Source: Geitlerinema sp. S16
GTDB lineage: Bacteria > Cyanobacteriota > Cyanobacteriia > Cyanobacteriales > Geitlerinemataceae
DNA length: 64,000 nt
Reading direction: 5' to 3'
Assembly (NCBI GenBank): GCA_011390275.1
Contig: JAABST010000006.1
Span: 1 to 64,000, forward strand
Below are positions 11,294 to 24,038 of the stretch, piece by piece. Positions within the stretch are counted from its first letter, which is position 1. Each line of letters opens with the position of its first letter. The notes below the pieces were generated by a model. That model was not told where the DNA came from and made no database searches. It worked only from the letters and a program-made list of their open reading frames with translations. The position numbers and the translations under genes are program-made.

Positions 11294-11371
11294 CAACCGT
11301 TTCGGTTGACCTAGACCCTAGACAAACCCCCAGGTTTGTCTGACTCGTGAAGTCCTGACGACGACCAGGAC
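11294..11371 (+). other. Three consecutive hairpins between rplX and rplE
   Basis: CAACCG-TTT-CGGTTG; AGACAAACC-CCCA-GGTTTGTCT; GTCCTG-ACGACGAC-CAGGAC. Confidence 0.55.
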
Positions 11372-11394
11372 GCTTACTCGTTAGGAAGCTATCC

Positions 11395-11940
11395 ATGACA
11401 CAGCGACTGAAAACTCTTTACACCGAAACGATCGTACCCAAGCTGACCGAACAGTTCAGCTATACGAACGTTCACCAAGTCCCCAAACTCACCAAGGTGA
11501 CGATTAACCGAGGTTTGGGTGAAGCATCGCAGAACGCCAAAGCGCTTGAATCTTCGGTTCAAGAAATCGCTATCATCGCCGGTCAAAAACCAGTGGTAAC
11601 ACGAGCTCGCAAATCGATCGCGGGTTTCAAAGTGCGCGAAGGGATGCCAGTGGGCATCATGGTCACGCTGCGTGCCGAGCGCATGTATGCGTTTCTAGAT
11701 CGTTTGATCAACCTAGCACTGCCCCGTATCCGTGACTTCCGTGGCGTTAGCCCCAACAGTTTTGACGGTCGTGGTAACTACACTCTCGGCGTACGCGAGC
11801 AGTTGATTTTCCCTGAAGTCGAATACGATGCCATCGATCAGATCCGAGGAATGGATATCTCGATCGTCACCACGGCAACGGACGACGAAGAGGGTCGTGC
11901 GCTGCTTAAAGAAATGGGAATGCCTTTCCGAGCGAACTGA
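11395..11940 (+). CDS. rplE: 50S ribosomal protein L5
   Basis: [14 protein letters not shown]...[25 protein letters not shown]. Confidence 0.97.
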   Translation: MTQRLKTLYTETIVPKLTEQFSYTNVHQVPKLTKVTINRGLGEASQNAKALESSVQEIAIIAGQKPVVTRARKSIAGFKVREGMPVGIMVTLRAERMYAFLDRLINLALPRIRDFRGVSPNSFDGRGNYTLGVREQLIFPEVEYDAIDQIRGMDISIVTTATDDEEGRALLKEMGMPFRAN

Positions 11941-11963
11941 GGCAGGTTTTACAAGAGGAAACT

Positions 11964-12365
11964 ATGGCGGTTAACGACACGATTTCAGATATGCTCACGC
12001 GGATTCGGAATGCGAATCTCGCGCGGCACGCCACGACGAGCGTGCCTTCCACAAAAATGACGCGCAACATCGCAAAAGTCCTAAAAGAAGAAGGCTTTAT
12101 TGCTGACTTCAGCGACAGCGGTGAAGGCATCACTCGGGCGATTGAAATCTCTTTGAAATACAAGGGACGCAATCGTCAGCCCATCATTCAATCGCTGAAG
12201 CGCATTAGCAAACCAGGATTGCGCGTTTACTCGAACAAAAAGGATTTACCGCGTGTTCTGGGCGGTATTGGCATTGCGATCGTCTCAACGTCGAGCGGCA
12301 TTATGACCGATCGAGAGGCTCGTCGCCAGGGCGTTGGTGGTGAAGTTCTCTGCTTCGTTTACTAA
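11964..12365 (+). CDS. rpsH: 30S ribosomal protein S8
   Basis: [17 protein letters not shown]...[25 protein letters not shown]. Confidence 0.97.
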   Translation: MAVNDTISDMLTRIRNANLARHATTSVPSTKMTRNIAKVLKEEGFIADFSDSGEGITRAIEISLKYKGRNRQPIIQSLKRISKPGLRVYSNKKDLPRVLGGIGIAIVSTSSGIMTDREARRQGVGGEVLCFVY

Positions 12366-12449
12366 AGGTTTCGCGGGTCGTACTACTGCACGTCCCGGCG
12401 GTAGCCTAACAGTCTATCGTTCAGTCCATGGAAGTATCACATTAGGACA

Positions 12450-12989
12450 ATGTCACGAATTGGTAAGCGTCCGATCCCGCTCCCGAACAACGTTTCGGTC
12501 AGCTTGGATGGACAGCATGTTTCGGTTAAAGGCCCTAAAGGTCAGCTCTCTCTCTCCCTGACAGAGCACGTCACCATCGAGCAAGACGGAGAGACCCTCC
12601 TCGTTAAGCGCGTCGATGACTCCCGCGTTGCTAGAGCCCGCCACGGCCTCAGCCGCACCCTTGTCGCCAACATGGTGGAAGGGGTTTCCAGCGGATTCCA
12701 GAAAAAACTGGAAATCCAAGGTGTGGGTTATCGTGCTCAAGTCAAAGGCAAAACCCTCGTGTTAAACGTCGGTTATAGCCAACCGATCGAAGTCGAACCT
12801 CCCGACGGAATCGACCTCGCTGTCGAAGCCAACACGAACGTTATCGTCAGCGGCATCGACAAAGAAATCGTTGGCAACATCGCCGCCAAAATCCGCGATG
12901 TCCGTCCGCCCGAGCCTTACAAAGGCAAAGGTATTCGCTATGCGGGAGAATATATCCTCCGCAAAGCCGGTAAGTCAGGTAAGAAGTAG
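12450..12989 (+). CDS. rplF: 50S ribosomal protein L6
   Basis: [21 protein letters not shown]...[14 protein letters not shown]. Confidence 0.97.
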   Translation: MSRIGKRPIPLPNNVSVSLDGQHVSVKGPKGQLSLSLTEHVTIEQDGETLLVKRVDDSRVARARHGLSRTLVANMVEGVSSGFQKKLEIQGVGYRAQVKGKTLVLNVGYSQPIEVEPPDGIDLAVEANTNVIVSGIDKEIVGNIAAKIRDVRPPEPYKGKGIRYAGEYILRKAGKSGKK

Positions 12990-12998
12990 GCTTAGGTT

Positions 12999-13361
12999 AT
13001 GAAGCTCAATCGCAAACAATCCACTCAGCGCCGACACCGTCGCATTCGTCGCAAGCTGTCCGGCACTGCCGAGCGTCCCAGACTCGCCGTCTTTCGCTCG
13101 AATATGCACATCTACGTGCAAGCGATCGACGATACGGCCGATCGCACCCTCGCCTCGGCATCAACCCTCGATGCCGACATCAAGTCGCAAGACCTATCCA
13201 GTTCGACCGGTGACGCATCGACGGCTGTGGGTAAACTCGTCGCCGAACGCCTCAAAGCGAAAGGCATCGACAGCGTGATTTTCGATCGCGGTGGCAATCT
13301 CTACCACGGTCGCGTCAAAGCCCTGGCCGACGCTGCTCGCGAAGCTGGCCTCAACTTCTAG
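12999..13361 (+). CDS. rplR: 50S ribosomal protein L18
   Basis: [32 protein letters not shown]. Confidence 0.96.
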   Translation: MKLNRKQSTQRRHRRIRRKLSGTAERPRLAVFRSNMHIYVQAIDDTADRTLASASTLDADIKSQDLSSSTGDASTAVGKLVAERLKAKGIDSVIFDRGGNLYHGRVKALADAAREAGLNF

Positions 13362-13386
13362 TCCCCTACGAGGAATATATAAGATC

Positions 13387-13920
13387 GTGGCAGAACAACG
13401 AGAACGCCGTAAGAAAGGCAATCGCAATCGCGAGAAAGAATCAGAATGGCAAGAGCGCGTCGTCCAAATTCGTCGCGTTACCAAGGTCGTTAAGGGTGGT
13501 AAAAAGCTCAGCTTCCGGGCGATCGTTGTCATTGGCAACGAACGCGGCCAAGTTGGCGTCGGCGTGGGTAAAGCCAGCGATGTCATCGGAGCTGTGAAAA
13601 AAGGCGTCGCCGATGCCAAAAAGCATCTCGTGACCGTCCCCCTAACCAAGGCAAACTCCATTCCGCACCAAACCAATGGTCGTGCTGGCGGAGCTAAGGT
13701 GATGATGCGTCCCGCTGCACCGGGTACGGGTGTTATCGCCGGTGGTGCTGTTCGGACTGTGCTGGAACTCTCTGGCGCGAAAAACATTCTCGCCAAACAG
13801 CTCGGATCGGGCAGTCCGCTCAATAATGCTCGTGCAACCGTCGAAGCGTTACGCAGCCTGCGCACCCTCAGCAGCGTTGCTAAAGAACGCGACATCTCGA
13901 TCGAGCAGCTCTACGCCTAA
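13387..13920 (+). CDS. rpsE: 30S ribosomal protein S5
   Basis: GTG start at 13387; [31 protein letters not shown]. Confidence 0.96.
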   Translation: MAEQRERRKKGNRNREKESEWQERVVQIRRVTKVVKGGKKLSFRAIVVIGNERGQVGVGVGKASDVIGAVKKGVADAKKHLVTVPLTKANSIPHQTNGRAGGAKVMMRPAAPGTGVIAGGAVRTVLELSGAKNILAKQLGSGSPLNNARATVEALRSLRTLSSVAKERDISIEQLYA

Positions 13921-13986
13921 TCCGCCAGAGCATTTGACTCTCTGGCTTGGTAACGAGCCGACCCATGACGAAACTGGAAACAACCG

Positions 13987-14430
13987 ATGAGACTCGATGA
14001 TATAACCCCCAAAAGCGGCTCAACCCGACGGAAACGTCGTCTAGGTCGTGGTATCTCTGCCGGTCAGGGCGCAAGTTGCGGCAAAGGAATGCGTGGTCAA
14101 AAAGCCCGCTCTGGTAGTGGCACTCGCCCCGGATTTGAAGGGGGACAAATGCCGCTCTACCGCCGTGTGCCGAAACTGAAGCATTTCACAGTAATCAATC
14201 CGAAAAACTTCACCGTAATTAATGTTGCCAAGCTGGGCAGTCTCAGTGCTGGTAGCGAAGTGACCCTCGAATCTCTCATGAGCGCTGGAATTGTCACCAC
14301 CAATGACGGCCCGCTCAAAATCTTGGGTGACGGCGAACTGAGCATCAGCCTGACCGTCAAGGCTGCTGCCTTCACAACCAGCGCTCGCCAAAAGATTGAA
14401 GCCGCTGGTGGTACTTGTGAAGTAGCCTAG
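13987..14430 (+). CDS. rplO: 50S ribosomal protein L15
   Basis: [30 protein letters not shown]. Confidence 0.97.
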   Translation: MRLDDITPKSGSTRRKRRLGRGISAGQGASCGKGMRGQKARSGSGTRPGFEGGQMPLYRRVPKLKHFTVINPKNFTVINVAKLGSLSAGSEVTLESLMSAGIVTTNDGPLKILGDGELSISLTVKAAAFTTSARQKIEAAGGTCEVA

Positions 14431-14462
14431 GCAGACCCTTAGGCCTTACACTTCACCTAACT

Positions 14463-14518
14463 GATAGACGTTAAATTAGCCGTGATTTTATCGATGTAGC
14501 TAATCTCTGCCGTCTATC
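14463..14518 (+). other. Two-step stem-loop upstream of secY
   Basis: GATAGACG (14463-14470) with CGTCTATC (14511-14518) and inner ATTAGC (14475-14480) with GCTAAT (14499-14504). Confidence 0.55.
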
Positions 14519-14561
14519 CCCTACGTCCATTGACATCAGCCTGTACGAGGTCGTTCTTACC

Positions 14562-15869
14562 ATGGTGGTCAGTCGAGAGAAAACACCCAGCGCTCAGGAG
14601 ACATTTCTCCAGATGGCGCAAGCAGCCGGTCTACGTGGCCGCTTGCTTGTCACGATCGGCTTACTCATCCTTGTGCGCTTTGGGATTTACCTGCCTATTC
14701 CCGGCATCAACCGTACGCAATTTGCAGCGGATTTGCAGAATAGCCCCTTCCTCGGATTGCTCGATGTGTTCTCCGGTGGTGGCCTGCAATCCTTGGGGAT
14801 TTTTGCCCTGGGTATCTTGCCCTTCATCAACGCCTCGATCGCCATCCAACTCTTAACGGCAGCGATCCCGAGCCTAGAAGATCTGCAAAAAAACGAGGGT
14901 GAAGCCGGACGGCGAAAAATTTCGCAAATCACACGCTACATTGCCCTTGGCGTTGCCATCCTGCAAAGTATTGGCATTGCCATTTGGACGAGTGGTTATG
15001 CGTTAAATCCGGGATCTACAGCTTTTGTTGTTCAAACAGTCATTGCTCTAGTTGCGGGTTCGATGTTCGTGATGTGGGTTTCGGAACTGATCACCGAGCG
15101 CGGCATTGGCAATGGTGCGTCCCTATTGATTTTTGTCAATATTGTCGCTGTTCTACCCAAATCCCTAGGCGGAACGATTCAGCTTGCCAAACAAGATCAA
15201 GGCATCATTGGTCGAGTTATCTTGCTGCTACTGGTCTTCCTGGTGACGATCGTCGGCATCGTCTTCGTTCAAGAAGGCGCTCGTCGTATTCCGATCGTCT
15301 CCGCTCGCCGACAAGTCGGTCGCCGCCTCTACCGTGAACGGACGAGCTACCTGCCGCTGCGTCTTAACCAAGGCGGAGTCATGCCGATCATTTTTGCTTC
15401 AAGTTTCCTGATTTTGCCAGGTATCTTAGCTCAATCGACCGGTAATGCATTCTTGATTCAGGTTGCCGATTATCTTCGTCCGAGTGGCCCAGCCCCTTGG
15501 CTCTACGTCTCGTTTTATCTCTCGCTCATCATCTTTTTCAGCTATTTCTATGCGTCTTTAATCCTGAATCCAGTGGATTTGTCGCAGAACTTGAAAAAAA
15601 TGGGCTCTAGCATTCCTGGAATCCGCCCAGGGCGAGCGACCAGCGACTACATCGAAAAAGTGATGAATCGCTTGACCTTTCTGGGTGCTGTCTTTCTCGG
15701 CATTGTTGCCACCGTGCCAACGGCGGTCGAGAGTGCAACCCAGGTCACGACATTTCAAGGCTTGGGGGCAACCTCTCTCCTGATCTTGGTGGGTGTCGCG
15801 ATCGATACAGCGAAGCAAATTCAAACCTACGTGATCTCTCAACGTTACGAAGGAATGGTTAAACAATAA
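14562..15869 (+). CDS. secY: Preprotein translocase subunit SecY
   Basis: Multi-TM SecY sequence; GGLQSLGIFALGILPFINASI, GVMPIIFASSFL. Confidence 0.97.
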   Translation: MVVSREKTPSAQETFLQMAQAAGLRGRLLVTIGLLILVRFGIYLPIPGINRTQFAADLQNSPFLGLLDVFSGGGLQSLGIFALGILPFINASIAIQLLTAAIPSLEDLQKNEGEAGRRKISQITRYIALGVAILQSIGIAIWTSGYALNPGSTAFVVQTVIALVAGSMFVMWVSELITERGIGNGASLLIFVNIVAVLPKSLGGTIQLAKQDQGIIGRVILLLLVFLVTIVGIVFVQEGARRIPIVSARRQVGRRLYRERTSYLPLRLNQGGVMPIIFASSFLILPGILAQSTGNAFLIQVADYLRPSGPAPWLYVSFYLSLIIFFSYFYASLILNPVDLSQNLKKMGSSIPGIRPGRATSDYIEKVMNRLTFLGAVFLGIVATVPTAVESATQVTTFQGLGATSLLILVGVAIDTAKQIQTYVISQRYEGMVKQ

Positions 15870-15875
15870 ACCGAC

Positions 15876-16427
15876 ATGAGACTCATTTTTCTTGGCCCCC
15901 CAGGGGCGGGTAAAGGAACTCAAGCCCAGCGTATTGCTGAAGCCTGTTCTTTGCCCCACATCTCCACCGGCGACATCCTACGTGGTGCTGTTGCCGCTCA
16001 AACCAGCCTTGGACAGAAAGCTAAAGGATTTATGGATAGCGGAGAACTCGTTCCCGATAGCCTAATCCTCGACCTCGTCAAAGAACGCCTCCAGGCCGAC
16101 GATACGAAGTCCGGCTGGATTCTAGACGGGTTCCCTCGCAACGTTTCACAAGCTGAATTTCTGTCTGAACTGCTGACTGAAATTGACCAAGGTCTTGACC
16201 ACACGATTAATTTCGACGTTCCTGACGATATCATTGTGTCCAGAATGCTCGAACGTGGCCGTAAAGATGACAACGAAGATACGATTCGTCGTCGTTTAGA
16301 AGTTTATCGAGATGAAACAAAGCCCCTGATTTCCTTCTACCAGTCTCGTGATTGTCTTGTCCCGATCGACGGCAGTCTCAGCATTGACAACGTTGCACAA
16401 CAACTTGAAGCCGCTCTCAAAATTTAA
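15876..16427 (+). CDS. adk: Adenylate kinase
   Basis: [20 protein letters not shown]...[13 protein letters not shown]. Confidence 0.97.
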   Translation: MRLIFLGPPGAGKGTQAQRIAEACSLPHISTGDILRGAVAAQTSLGQKAKGFMDSGELVPDSLILDLVKERLQADDTKSGWILDGFPRNVSQAEFLSELLTEIDQGLDHTINFDVPDDIIVSRMLERGRKDDNEDTIRRRLEVYRDETKPLISFYQSRDCLVPIDGSLSIDNVAQQLEAALKI

Positions 16428-16511
16428 TGTCTCTCTCTGTCAAAGAGTTTGATATGATGAGAAACGGTCTTCCGTGTGTTTGCTGCGTTCGTTTGAGCTT
16501 GAGGAAAAGCC

Positions 16512-16736
16512 TTGTCTAAACAAGATTTGATCGAAATGGAGGGGACGGTTACTGAATCCCTACCCAATGCGATGTTCCGCGTTGATCTCGATAACGGGTT
16601 TAATGTTTTGGCACATATTTCAGGAAAAATTCGCCGAAACTACATCAAAATTCTGCCCGGCGATCGGGTCAAAGTCGAATTGACTCCCTACGACTTGCAG
16701 AAGGGCCGCATTACGTACCGCCTGCGTAAAAAGTAG
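16512..16736 (+). CDS. infA: Translation initiation factor IF-1
   Basis: [56 protein letters not shown]. Confidence 0.97.
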   Translation: MSKQDLIEMEGTVTESLPNAMFRVDLDNGFNVLAHISGKIRRNYIKILPGDRVKVELTPYDLQKGRITYRLRKK

Positions 16737-16861
16737 AGAATTTACCTAAAATCTTTGCCCCGCTTCGAGTTTTCCCTCTCTCCCACAATAAAATGCGAGC
16801 CGCAGAATACCTACATCCCCCGTAGTCGTATTCGGGCTTCGATATCGTCAATTGAACTGTC

Positions 16862-16975
16862 ATGAAAGTTAGAGCTTCTGTCCGAAAAATGTGCGACAAG
16901 TGCCGTGTTATTCGCCGTCGTGGTCGAGTTATGGTGATCTGCTCAAATCCCAAACACAAGCAGCGACAAGGCTAA
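16862..16975 (+). CDS. rpmJ: 50S ribosomal protein L36
   Basis: [37 protein letters not shown] (too short for the ORF track). Confidence 0.96.
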   Translation: MKVRASVRKMCDKCRVIRRRGRVMVICSNPKHKQRQG

Positions 16976-17053
16976 ACCGATATTAGTCCCCTCGCGAGTC
17001 CGACTCGCAGCCCCACTCTGAAGCATTACGATCCCTAAAGGAGGAATCCCCCG

Positions 17054-17428
17054 GTGGCACGAATTTCCGGCGTTGACTTACCGCGCAACAAACGCGTTGA
17101 AATCGGTCTGACTTACATCTACGGTATCGGTTTACATCGATCGCAGCAGATTCTCGCAGCAACCGGCATCAGCCCTGACACACGAGTCAAAGACTTGTCA
17201 GACTCTGAAGTCGCAGCGTTGCGCGAACATCTCGAATCGGCCTATCAAGTTGAAGGTGATCTGCGGCGTTGGGAGGCGATGAATATCAAGCGCCTCGTCG
17301 ATATTGGATGCTATCGTGGTCGCCGTCATCGCCAAGGATTGCCCTTACGGGGTCAGCGCACTCGCACCAATGCTCGAACCCGTCGCGGCGGTCGTCGAAC
17401 CGTGGCTGGGAAGAAAAAAGTGAAATAA
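17054..17428 (+). CDS. rpsM: 30S ribosomal protein S13
   Basis: [25 protein letters not shown]. Confidence 0.97.
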   Translation: MARISGVDLPRNKRVEIGLTYIYGIGLHRSQQILAATGISPDTRVKDLSDSEVAALREHLESAYQVEGDLRRWEAMNIKRLVDIGCYRGRRHRQGLPLRGQRTRTNARTRRGGRRTVAGKKKVK

Positions 17429-17551
17429 AGCGGTCGATTTTTATCTCGACCTCGCGATGGGATGACGGCGCTGTCGCCTAGAGGAAAACATTGCGTTATC
17501 CCCTAGTTCGACTCTACAGTTTGGCACTCAACTCAATTGACTTAAAGGACA

Positions 17552-17947
17552 ATGGCTCGACAATCTGGCAAAAAATCCGGCGCTCGGAAGCAGAAGCGCA
17601 ATGTTCCGAATGGAGTTGCATACATTCAATCTACGTTTAACAACACGATCGTTACAATCACCGATCCCCGTGGAGAAGTAATTTCCTGGGCTTCCGCCGG
17701 TTCAAGCGGCTTTAAGGGTGCAAAGAAAGGAACGCCGTATGCTGCACAAACGGCGGCTGAGAGCGCTGCTCGTCGTGCAAACGATCAGGGTATGCGACAA
17801 ATTGAAGTGATGGTGAGCGGCCCTGGATCGGGGCGTGAGACGGCAATTCGGGCTATCCAAGGCGTTGGTCTTGAAATCACGCTGATTCGCGACATTACAC
17901 CCATTCCACACAATGGTTGCCGTCCTCCTAAGCGCCGTCGCGTTTAG
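17552..17947 (+). CDS. rpsK: 30S ribosomal protein S11
   Basis: [31 protein letters not shown]. Confidence 0.97.
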   Translation: MARQSGKKSGARKQKRNVPNGVAYIQSTFNNTIVTITDPRGEVISWASAGSSGFKGAKKGTPYAAQTAAESAARRANDQGMRQIEVMVSGPGSGRETAIRAIQGVGLEITLIRDITPIPHNGCRPPKRRRV

Positions 17948-17997
17948 GAAGCTTGCTCTTGGAATCTCGGGGACTTTGGATATAGGGAGGTTATGCT

Positions 17998-18936
17998 GTG
18001 GCGCAATTCCAAATTGAATGCGTTGAGACGAATACAGAAAAAGATCGTGGACAATACGGCAAGTTTGTCATCGATCCTTTAAATCGCGGTCAGGGAACGA
18101 CAGTGGGCAACGCATTGCGTCGCGTCTTACTCTCGAACCTTGAGGGTACTGCGATTACTGCTGTGCGGATTGCTGGAGTTAATCACGAATTTGCGACGCT
18201 TCCGGGTGTTCGTGAAGATGTGCTTGAGATTCTGCTCAACATGAAAGAGATTGTTCTCAAGAGCAATTCAAATCAGCCTCAAATTGGTCGTTTACTGGTT
18301 CAGGGGCCCGCCATGGTGCGGGCTGAGCATTTTGAATTGCCGCCTGAGGTCGAAGTCCCCTCGATGAACCAGTACGTTGCGACGCTGGCCGATAATGCCT
18401 CCCTTGAGATGGAATTTCGGATCGAGAAAGGCATTGGGTATCGAGCTGTTGATCGGAGCCATGATGAAACGGGCGCGATCGATTTCATGCAGATCGATTC
18501 CATTTTTATGCCGGTTCGGAAGGTTAACTACACCGTTGAAGATGTACGAGAAGATTCGGAACAAAAAGACCGTCTCTATCTTGAAATTTGGACAGACGGT
18601 AGTATTACGCCTCAGGAAGCGCTCAGTGAAGCGGCGGAAATCCTTGTTAATTTGTTTGCGCCTCTGAAGGATATTACGCTCGAATCGATGAAGGATGAGT
18701 ACACGCCGGATGAAGATCCGACGAGTCAAATCCCGATCGAGGAGCTACAACTCTCCGTCCGTGCGTATAACTGCCTCAAGCGAGCTCAGATTAACTCCGT
18801 TGCGGACTTGCTGGATTACTCCCAGGAAGACTTGCTCGAAATTAAGAATTTCGGTCAAAAGTCCGCAGAAGAGGTGATCGAAGCGCTGCAAAAACGCTTA
18901 GGCATTACCTTGCCTCAGGAAAAAGCAAAAGCGTAG
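17998..18936 (+). CDS. rpoA: RNA polymerase subunit alpha
   Basis: GTG start; [26 protein letters not shown] and alphaCTD. Confidence 0.97.
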   Translation: MAQFQIECVETNTEKDRGQYGKFVIDPLNRGQGTTVGNALRRVLLSNLEGTAITAVRIAGVNHEFATLPGVREDVLEILLNMKEIVLKSNSNQPQIGRLLVQGPAMVRAEHFELPPEVEVPSMNQYVATLADNASLEMEFRIEKGIGYRAVDRSHDETGAIDFMQIDSIFMPVRKVNYTVEDVREDSEQKDRLYLEIWTDGSITPQEALSEAAEILVNLFAPLKDITLESMKDEYTPDEDPTSQIPIEELQLSVRAYNCLKRAQINSVADLLDYSQEDLLEIKNFGQKSAEEVIEALQKRLGITLPQEKAKA

Positions 18937-18956
18937 TTTTTGCGCTGCCGCTAATC

Positions 18957-18986
18957 GTACGTCCCTGATTTTAAAGCAGGGCGTAC
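18957..18986 (+). other. Hairpin between rpoA and rplQ
   Basis: GTACG(T)CCCTG pairs with CAGGGCGTAC; one-base bulge. Confidence 0.45.
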
Positions 18987-19024
18987 ACCTAACCCCCTTG
19001 ATATTCAGTCAACACGAGAGAATC

Positions 19025-19375
19025 ATGCGCCACCGTTGTCGTGTTCCCGAACTCGGGAAACCTGCTGACCAACGTAAAGCCCTGCTCCGGGCTCTGACGA
19101 CCGAGCTGCTTCGCCACGGTCGTATTACCACCACGAAAGCACGGGCAAAAGCCGTGCGATCAGAAGCCGATCATATTATTACCCTAGCCAAAGACGGTAC
19201 GCTATCTGCGCGTCGTCAGGCGATGGGTTACCTCTACGACAAGCAGCTCGTTCACGCGCTCTTCGCTCAAGTTGCTGAGCGTTATGGTAAGCGTAACGGC
19301 GGCTACACCCGTATTCTGCGGACGATCGCCCGTCGTGGTGACAATGCAGAAATGGCGATCATCGAGCTGGTCTAA
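19025..19375 (+). CDS. rplQ: 50S ribosomal protein L17
   Basis: [34 protein letters not shown]. Confidence 0.96.
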   Translation: MRHRCRVPELGKPADQRKALLRALTTELLRHGRITTTKARAKAVRSEADHIITLAKDGTLSARRQAMGYLYDKQLVHALFAQVAERYGKRNGGYTRILRTIARRGDNAEMAIIELV

Positions 19376-20218
19376 ATGTCGCGCCTGAAAGTTACGGTTC
19401 CCCGTCAGCGGATTGCGCTTGCCATTCAGTACGACGGCTCCGACTTTCATGGATGGCAGCGTCAACCTTGCGAGCGATCCGTTCAACAAACCCTCGAAAC
19501 CACGATCGAAACGGTTGTTGGTCATCGTGTGGTACTCCACGGGGCTGGGCGAACCGATACGGGTGTCCATGCCGCCTGTCAAGTGGCACACTTTGATACC
19601 GATAGTCCGATCCCCGCTTCCAAGTGGACTAACATCCTGAATACACGTGTCCCTGAGAGCATCAATCTTAATGCCTCGGCTCTGGTTCAATTTGACTGGC
19701 ACGCGCGATTTTCGGCCACATGGCGGCGTTATCGGTATACAATTTATACCGCTCCACGGCCTAATTTGTTCGTTAAGCCGTTTGTCTGGCATTACTACCA
19801 CGAACCGCTTGATGCTGAACTCATGCAGTCAGCGTTACAGCCCCTGATCGGACGTCATCATCTGTCGGCCTTTCGGCGTGCCGGTTCAAGCCGAGCGGAT
19901 TCGTGGGTGGACGTTCAAGATGTTGAGTGTCGCCGATCGCAAGATTTTATTTCGATCGAGGTGCAGGCGAGTGGTTTCCTTTACGGGATGATGCGTCTTT
20001 TGGTCGGAATGCTCGTTCAAGTCGGTCGAGGTCAAAGGACGATCGAAAACTTCGAGGAGATTTGGACTAACGAGCGGCGCGAGCTAGTGAAGTACGCAGC
20101 TCCAGCCAAAGGTCTATGTTTTCTGCGTGTGGGCTATCCCGACAACCCCTTTCCGCCCGAAGCGTGGTACAGCACAATGCCACACTTTTCTTTCGATTCT
20201 TTACCTGTCAGTTGTTAA
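19376..20218 (+). CDS. truA: tRNA pseudouridine(38-40) synthase TruA
   Basis: [15 protein letters not shown]...[11 protein letters not shown]. Confidence 0.96.
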   Translation: MSRLKVTVPRQRIALAIQYDGSDFHGWQRQPCERSVQQTLETTIETVVGHRVVLHGAGRTDTGVHAACQVAHFDTDSPIPASKWTNILNTRVPESINLNASALVQFDWHARFSATWRRYRYTIYTAPRPNLFVKPFVWHYYHEPLDAELMQSALQPLIGRHHLSAFRRAGSSRADSWVDVQDVECRRSQDFISIEVQASGFLYGMMRLLVGMLVQVGRGQRTIENFEEIWTNERRELVKYAAPAKGLCFLRVGYPDNPFPPEAWYSTMPHFSFDSLPVSC

Positions 20219-20225
20219 ACCAACC

Positions 20226-20678
20226 ATGGAAAAAACCTATCTCCCCCCCGCCCAAAACGACGCCGCTCAGTGGTTCGTCGTCGATGCTAGTGAGCAGAGA
20301 CTCGGACGCCTCGCGACTGAAATTGCTTGCATCTTGCGTGGCAAAAACAAGCCGACCTATACCCCTCACTTGGATACAGGTGACTTTGTTGTCGTAATTA
20401 ACGCTGAAAAAGTTCAGGTTACGGGCAAAAAGTCAACCCAAAAACTCTATCGCCGTCACTCCGGTCGTCCGGGCGGGATGAAAGTCGAGACGTTTGACAA
20501 GCTGCAAGCTCGCATCCCCGAACGCATCATCGAGAAAGCGGTGAAAGGAATGCTGCCGAAGAATGCTCTTGGCCGCAAACTCTTCACGAAACTCAGCGTT
20601 TATGCTGGCCCGAGCCACCCTCATGCGGCTCAACAGCCTGAAGTTCTGTCGATCAACACGATTCCCGGAGATAGCTAA
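20226..20678 (+). CDS. rplM: 50S ribosomal protein L13
   Basis: [32 protein letters not shown]. Confidence 0.96.
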   Translation: MEKTYLPPAQNDAAQWFVVDASEQRLGRLATEIACILRGKNKPTYTPHLDTGDFVVVINAEKVQVTGKKSTQKLYRRHSGRPGGMKVETFDKLQARIPERIIEKAVKGMLPKNALGRKLFTKLSVYAGPSHPHAAQQPEVLSINTIPGDS

Positions 20679-20683
20679 ACACC

Positions 20684-21088
20684 ATGGAAACTAACGATAA
20701 AGTTGTGTACTGGGGAACCGGTCGCCGCAAGCAGTCGATCGCCCGTGTCCGCCTGGTTCCTGGCCAGGGTACGCTCACGATCAACGGTCGTCCCGGCGAT
20801 AACTACCTACAATACAACCCGACCTACCTCAACACGACCAAAGCTCCGTTAGAAGTGCTGGGTCTAGAGGCGGAGTATGACATTTTGGTTTCGGTCAAAG
20901 GTGGCGGAATCACGGGTCAAGCGGATGCAATCCGTCTTGGTGTGGCTCGTGCCCTATGTCAGCTTGATCCCGACAACCGTGCGCCGCTCAAGATCGAGGG
21001 TTATCTGACCCGCGACCCGCGTGCGAAAGAGCGTAAGAAATACGGTCTACGGAAAGCGCGTAAAGCGCCTCAGTTCTCGAAACGTTAA
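20684..21088 (+). CDS. rpsI: 30S ribosomal protein S9
   Basis: [21 protein letters not shown]...[17 protein letters not shown]. Confidence 0.97.
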   Translation: METNDKVVYWGTGRRKQSIARVRLVPGQGTLTINGRPGDNYLQYNPTYLNTTKAPLEVLGLEAEYDILVSVKGGGITGQADAIRLGVARALCQLDPDNRAPLKIEGYLTRDPRAKERKKYGLRKARKAPQFSKR

Positions 21089-21228
21089 TCAATTTTTGCA
21101 ACCGTTTCGAGCCTGTACACTCTGGCAAGTGTTCGAGAGTTTATCGATTGTGGTTACATTTGTTACGACAATCGCTCGATCGCTTCCAGGGTTCGTCTTG
21201 TTCACGAGTCACTGCCACATTATTCACC

Positions 21229-21471
21229 ATGCCTAAATCTGATATTCACCCCGAGTGGTATCCCGAAGCCAAAGTCTATTGCAACGGCGAAGTCGTCATG
21301 ACTGTCGGTGCAACCAAGCCGGAAATGTCGGTTGATGTTTGGTCGGGTAACCATCCCTTTTACACGGGTAACCAAAAAATCATCGATACCGAAGGTCGGG
21401 TGGAACGCTTCCTGCGTAAGTACGGTATGGCTCCGCCTGATACCGATGAAACCCAAGCCGAATCGAAGTAG
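21229..21471 (+). CDS. rpmE: 50S ribosomal protein L31
   Basis: MPKSDIHPEWYPEAKVYCNGEVVMTVGATKPEMSVDVWSGNHPFYTG. Confidence 0.95.
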   Translation: MPKSDIHPEWYPEAKVYCNGEVVMTVGATKPEMSVDVWSGNHPFYTGNQKIIDTEGRVERFLRKYGMAPPDTDETQAESK

Positions 21472-21617
21472 ACCCAAGCGTTTACCTACCCAAAGGCGGT
21501 CGAAAGTCATTTCGGCTGCTTTTGTGTTTTTCAGGGCGATCGTGCCTGATGTTGGCTAGGCTCGAATAAATGTCGCCATGGCCGTAAGCTTGAAGTGACG
21601 ATCGCGCTCCACACTGA

Positions 21618-22772
<1,155 letters not shown>

Positions 22773-22824
22773 TTACGGACTCGTTCCATAGTCCAGATTT
22801 TAACGGCAAAAATTCAACTCTCAG

Positions 22825-22860
22825 AATGGAGTATCTTAACGCAAGATATTCCATTTTTTT
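22825..22860 (+). terminator. Rho-independent terminator downstream of prfA
   Basis: AATGGAGTATCTT-AACGC-AAGATATTCCATT followed by TTTTT. Confidence 0.85.
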
Positions 22861-22938
22861 GTGAGCTAAGTTCTGAGGAAAGAATGTCTGATACCTTATG
22901 ATGAAAACATCTTTTGTCTCTAGATCATCATAGATATT

Positions 22939-24018
22939 GTGCTACAGCTAATCATATTTGTCAGTCTGATCTTGATTGGCTATGAACTAGAGTTTCAGAT
23001 CATTCGGCGTTGGTTGAATAGATGCTGGAATCGATTTCATGCTTGGATCGGCCAGAGTCGGGTTCGGAGATCGGCGGTTAAATCTACGTCAAAGCGAAGG
23101 AAACAGCCTCAGGTTAGTCCACAGCTTCAAAATCAGCTTCAGGATAAGCCCGCACGAAAGCACTCACCCGTGAGGTCAAACGTCAATCAACAGACTGATC
23201 GAAGCAGGAGTCAGAGGTTGAACTCTCCCTTTCAGATTGCTCGCCCAAGACCCACGAAAGCGAATCCCGATCTTGTTTTTCTTGAACGCAACAAATCCCA
23301 CGAGAAATCTAAGAAATCTCTAGATCATCAAAAAACAATCAATCTACATTTAGAAGCAGCTTCTGATTTAGCAAAACAGCACAAATTTGATTTAGCTCTT
23401 CCCATTCTCAATCGTCTAATTAAAGAGCATCCAAACTCTTTGAAAGCACGCTTAATTCGAGGACGTGCCTTGCGTGAATTAGGGAAATATGAAGCTGCTC
23501 TGACTGATTTTGACCATGTGATTCAGCAAACACCACACCACATGGCGGCACATCGTGATAAAGGTTTAATTGAGTACGACCAGCGAAATTATCTGGCTGC
23601 GATCGCTAGTTTATCGATCGCCATCGGTCATCTGCCGTCGGCACAACTATTTAAAGTTCGAGCGAATGCCTACAAAGGATTAGGCCAAAATGAAGCGGCG
23701 ATCGCGGACTATTTAAGCGCCAAAAAGATCTATGCACGCCAGGGAGTGAAGCACCAGGTTCGCCAAATTGAGAAACAGATTCATACTCTGTATGGCATGA
23801 CACAATCAATCGGACAATCTCATCGATTACAAGTTGCCGTTAACTTTCCATTTGAGCAAGGCCGACATAAAGATAAGCAGCATTTACTAAAATTATTGGA
23901 CGGCGATCACGCAAAAGCGTGTCGTTTACTGGAATCAAGCCGTAGCCGAAACCCTTCACGATCGGTTCATTGGTATTTTGAAAAGACGATTCATGATTTA
24001 GAACGCGATCGAAAGTGA
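22939..24018 (+). CDS. Membrane-anchored TPR-repeat protein
   Basis: N-terminal hydrophobic segment, basic linker, TPR-like repeats (ALPILNRLIKEHPNSLKARLIRGRALRELGKYEAALTDFDHVI). Confidence 0.75.
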   Translation: MLQLIIFVSLILIGYELEFQIIRRWLNRCWNRFHAWIGQSRVRRSAVKSTSKRRKQPQVSPQLQNQLQDKPARKHSPVRSNVNQQTDRSRSQRLNSPFQIARPRPTKANPDLVFLERNKSHEKSKKSLDHQKTINLHLEAASDLAKQHKFDLALPILNRLIKEHPNSLKARLIRGRALRELGKYEAALTDFDHVIQQTPHHMAAHRDKGLIEYDQRNYLAAIASLSIAIGHLPSAQLFKVRANAYKGLGQNEAAIADYLSAKKIYARQGVKHQVRQIEKQIHTLYGMTQSIGQSHRLQVAVNFPFEQGRHKDKQHLLKLLDGDHAKACRLLESSRSRNPSRSVHWYFEKTIHDLERDRK

Positions 24019-24038
24019 ACCGGGATCAAGTTCAAAAA

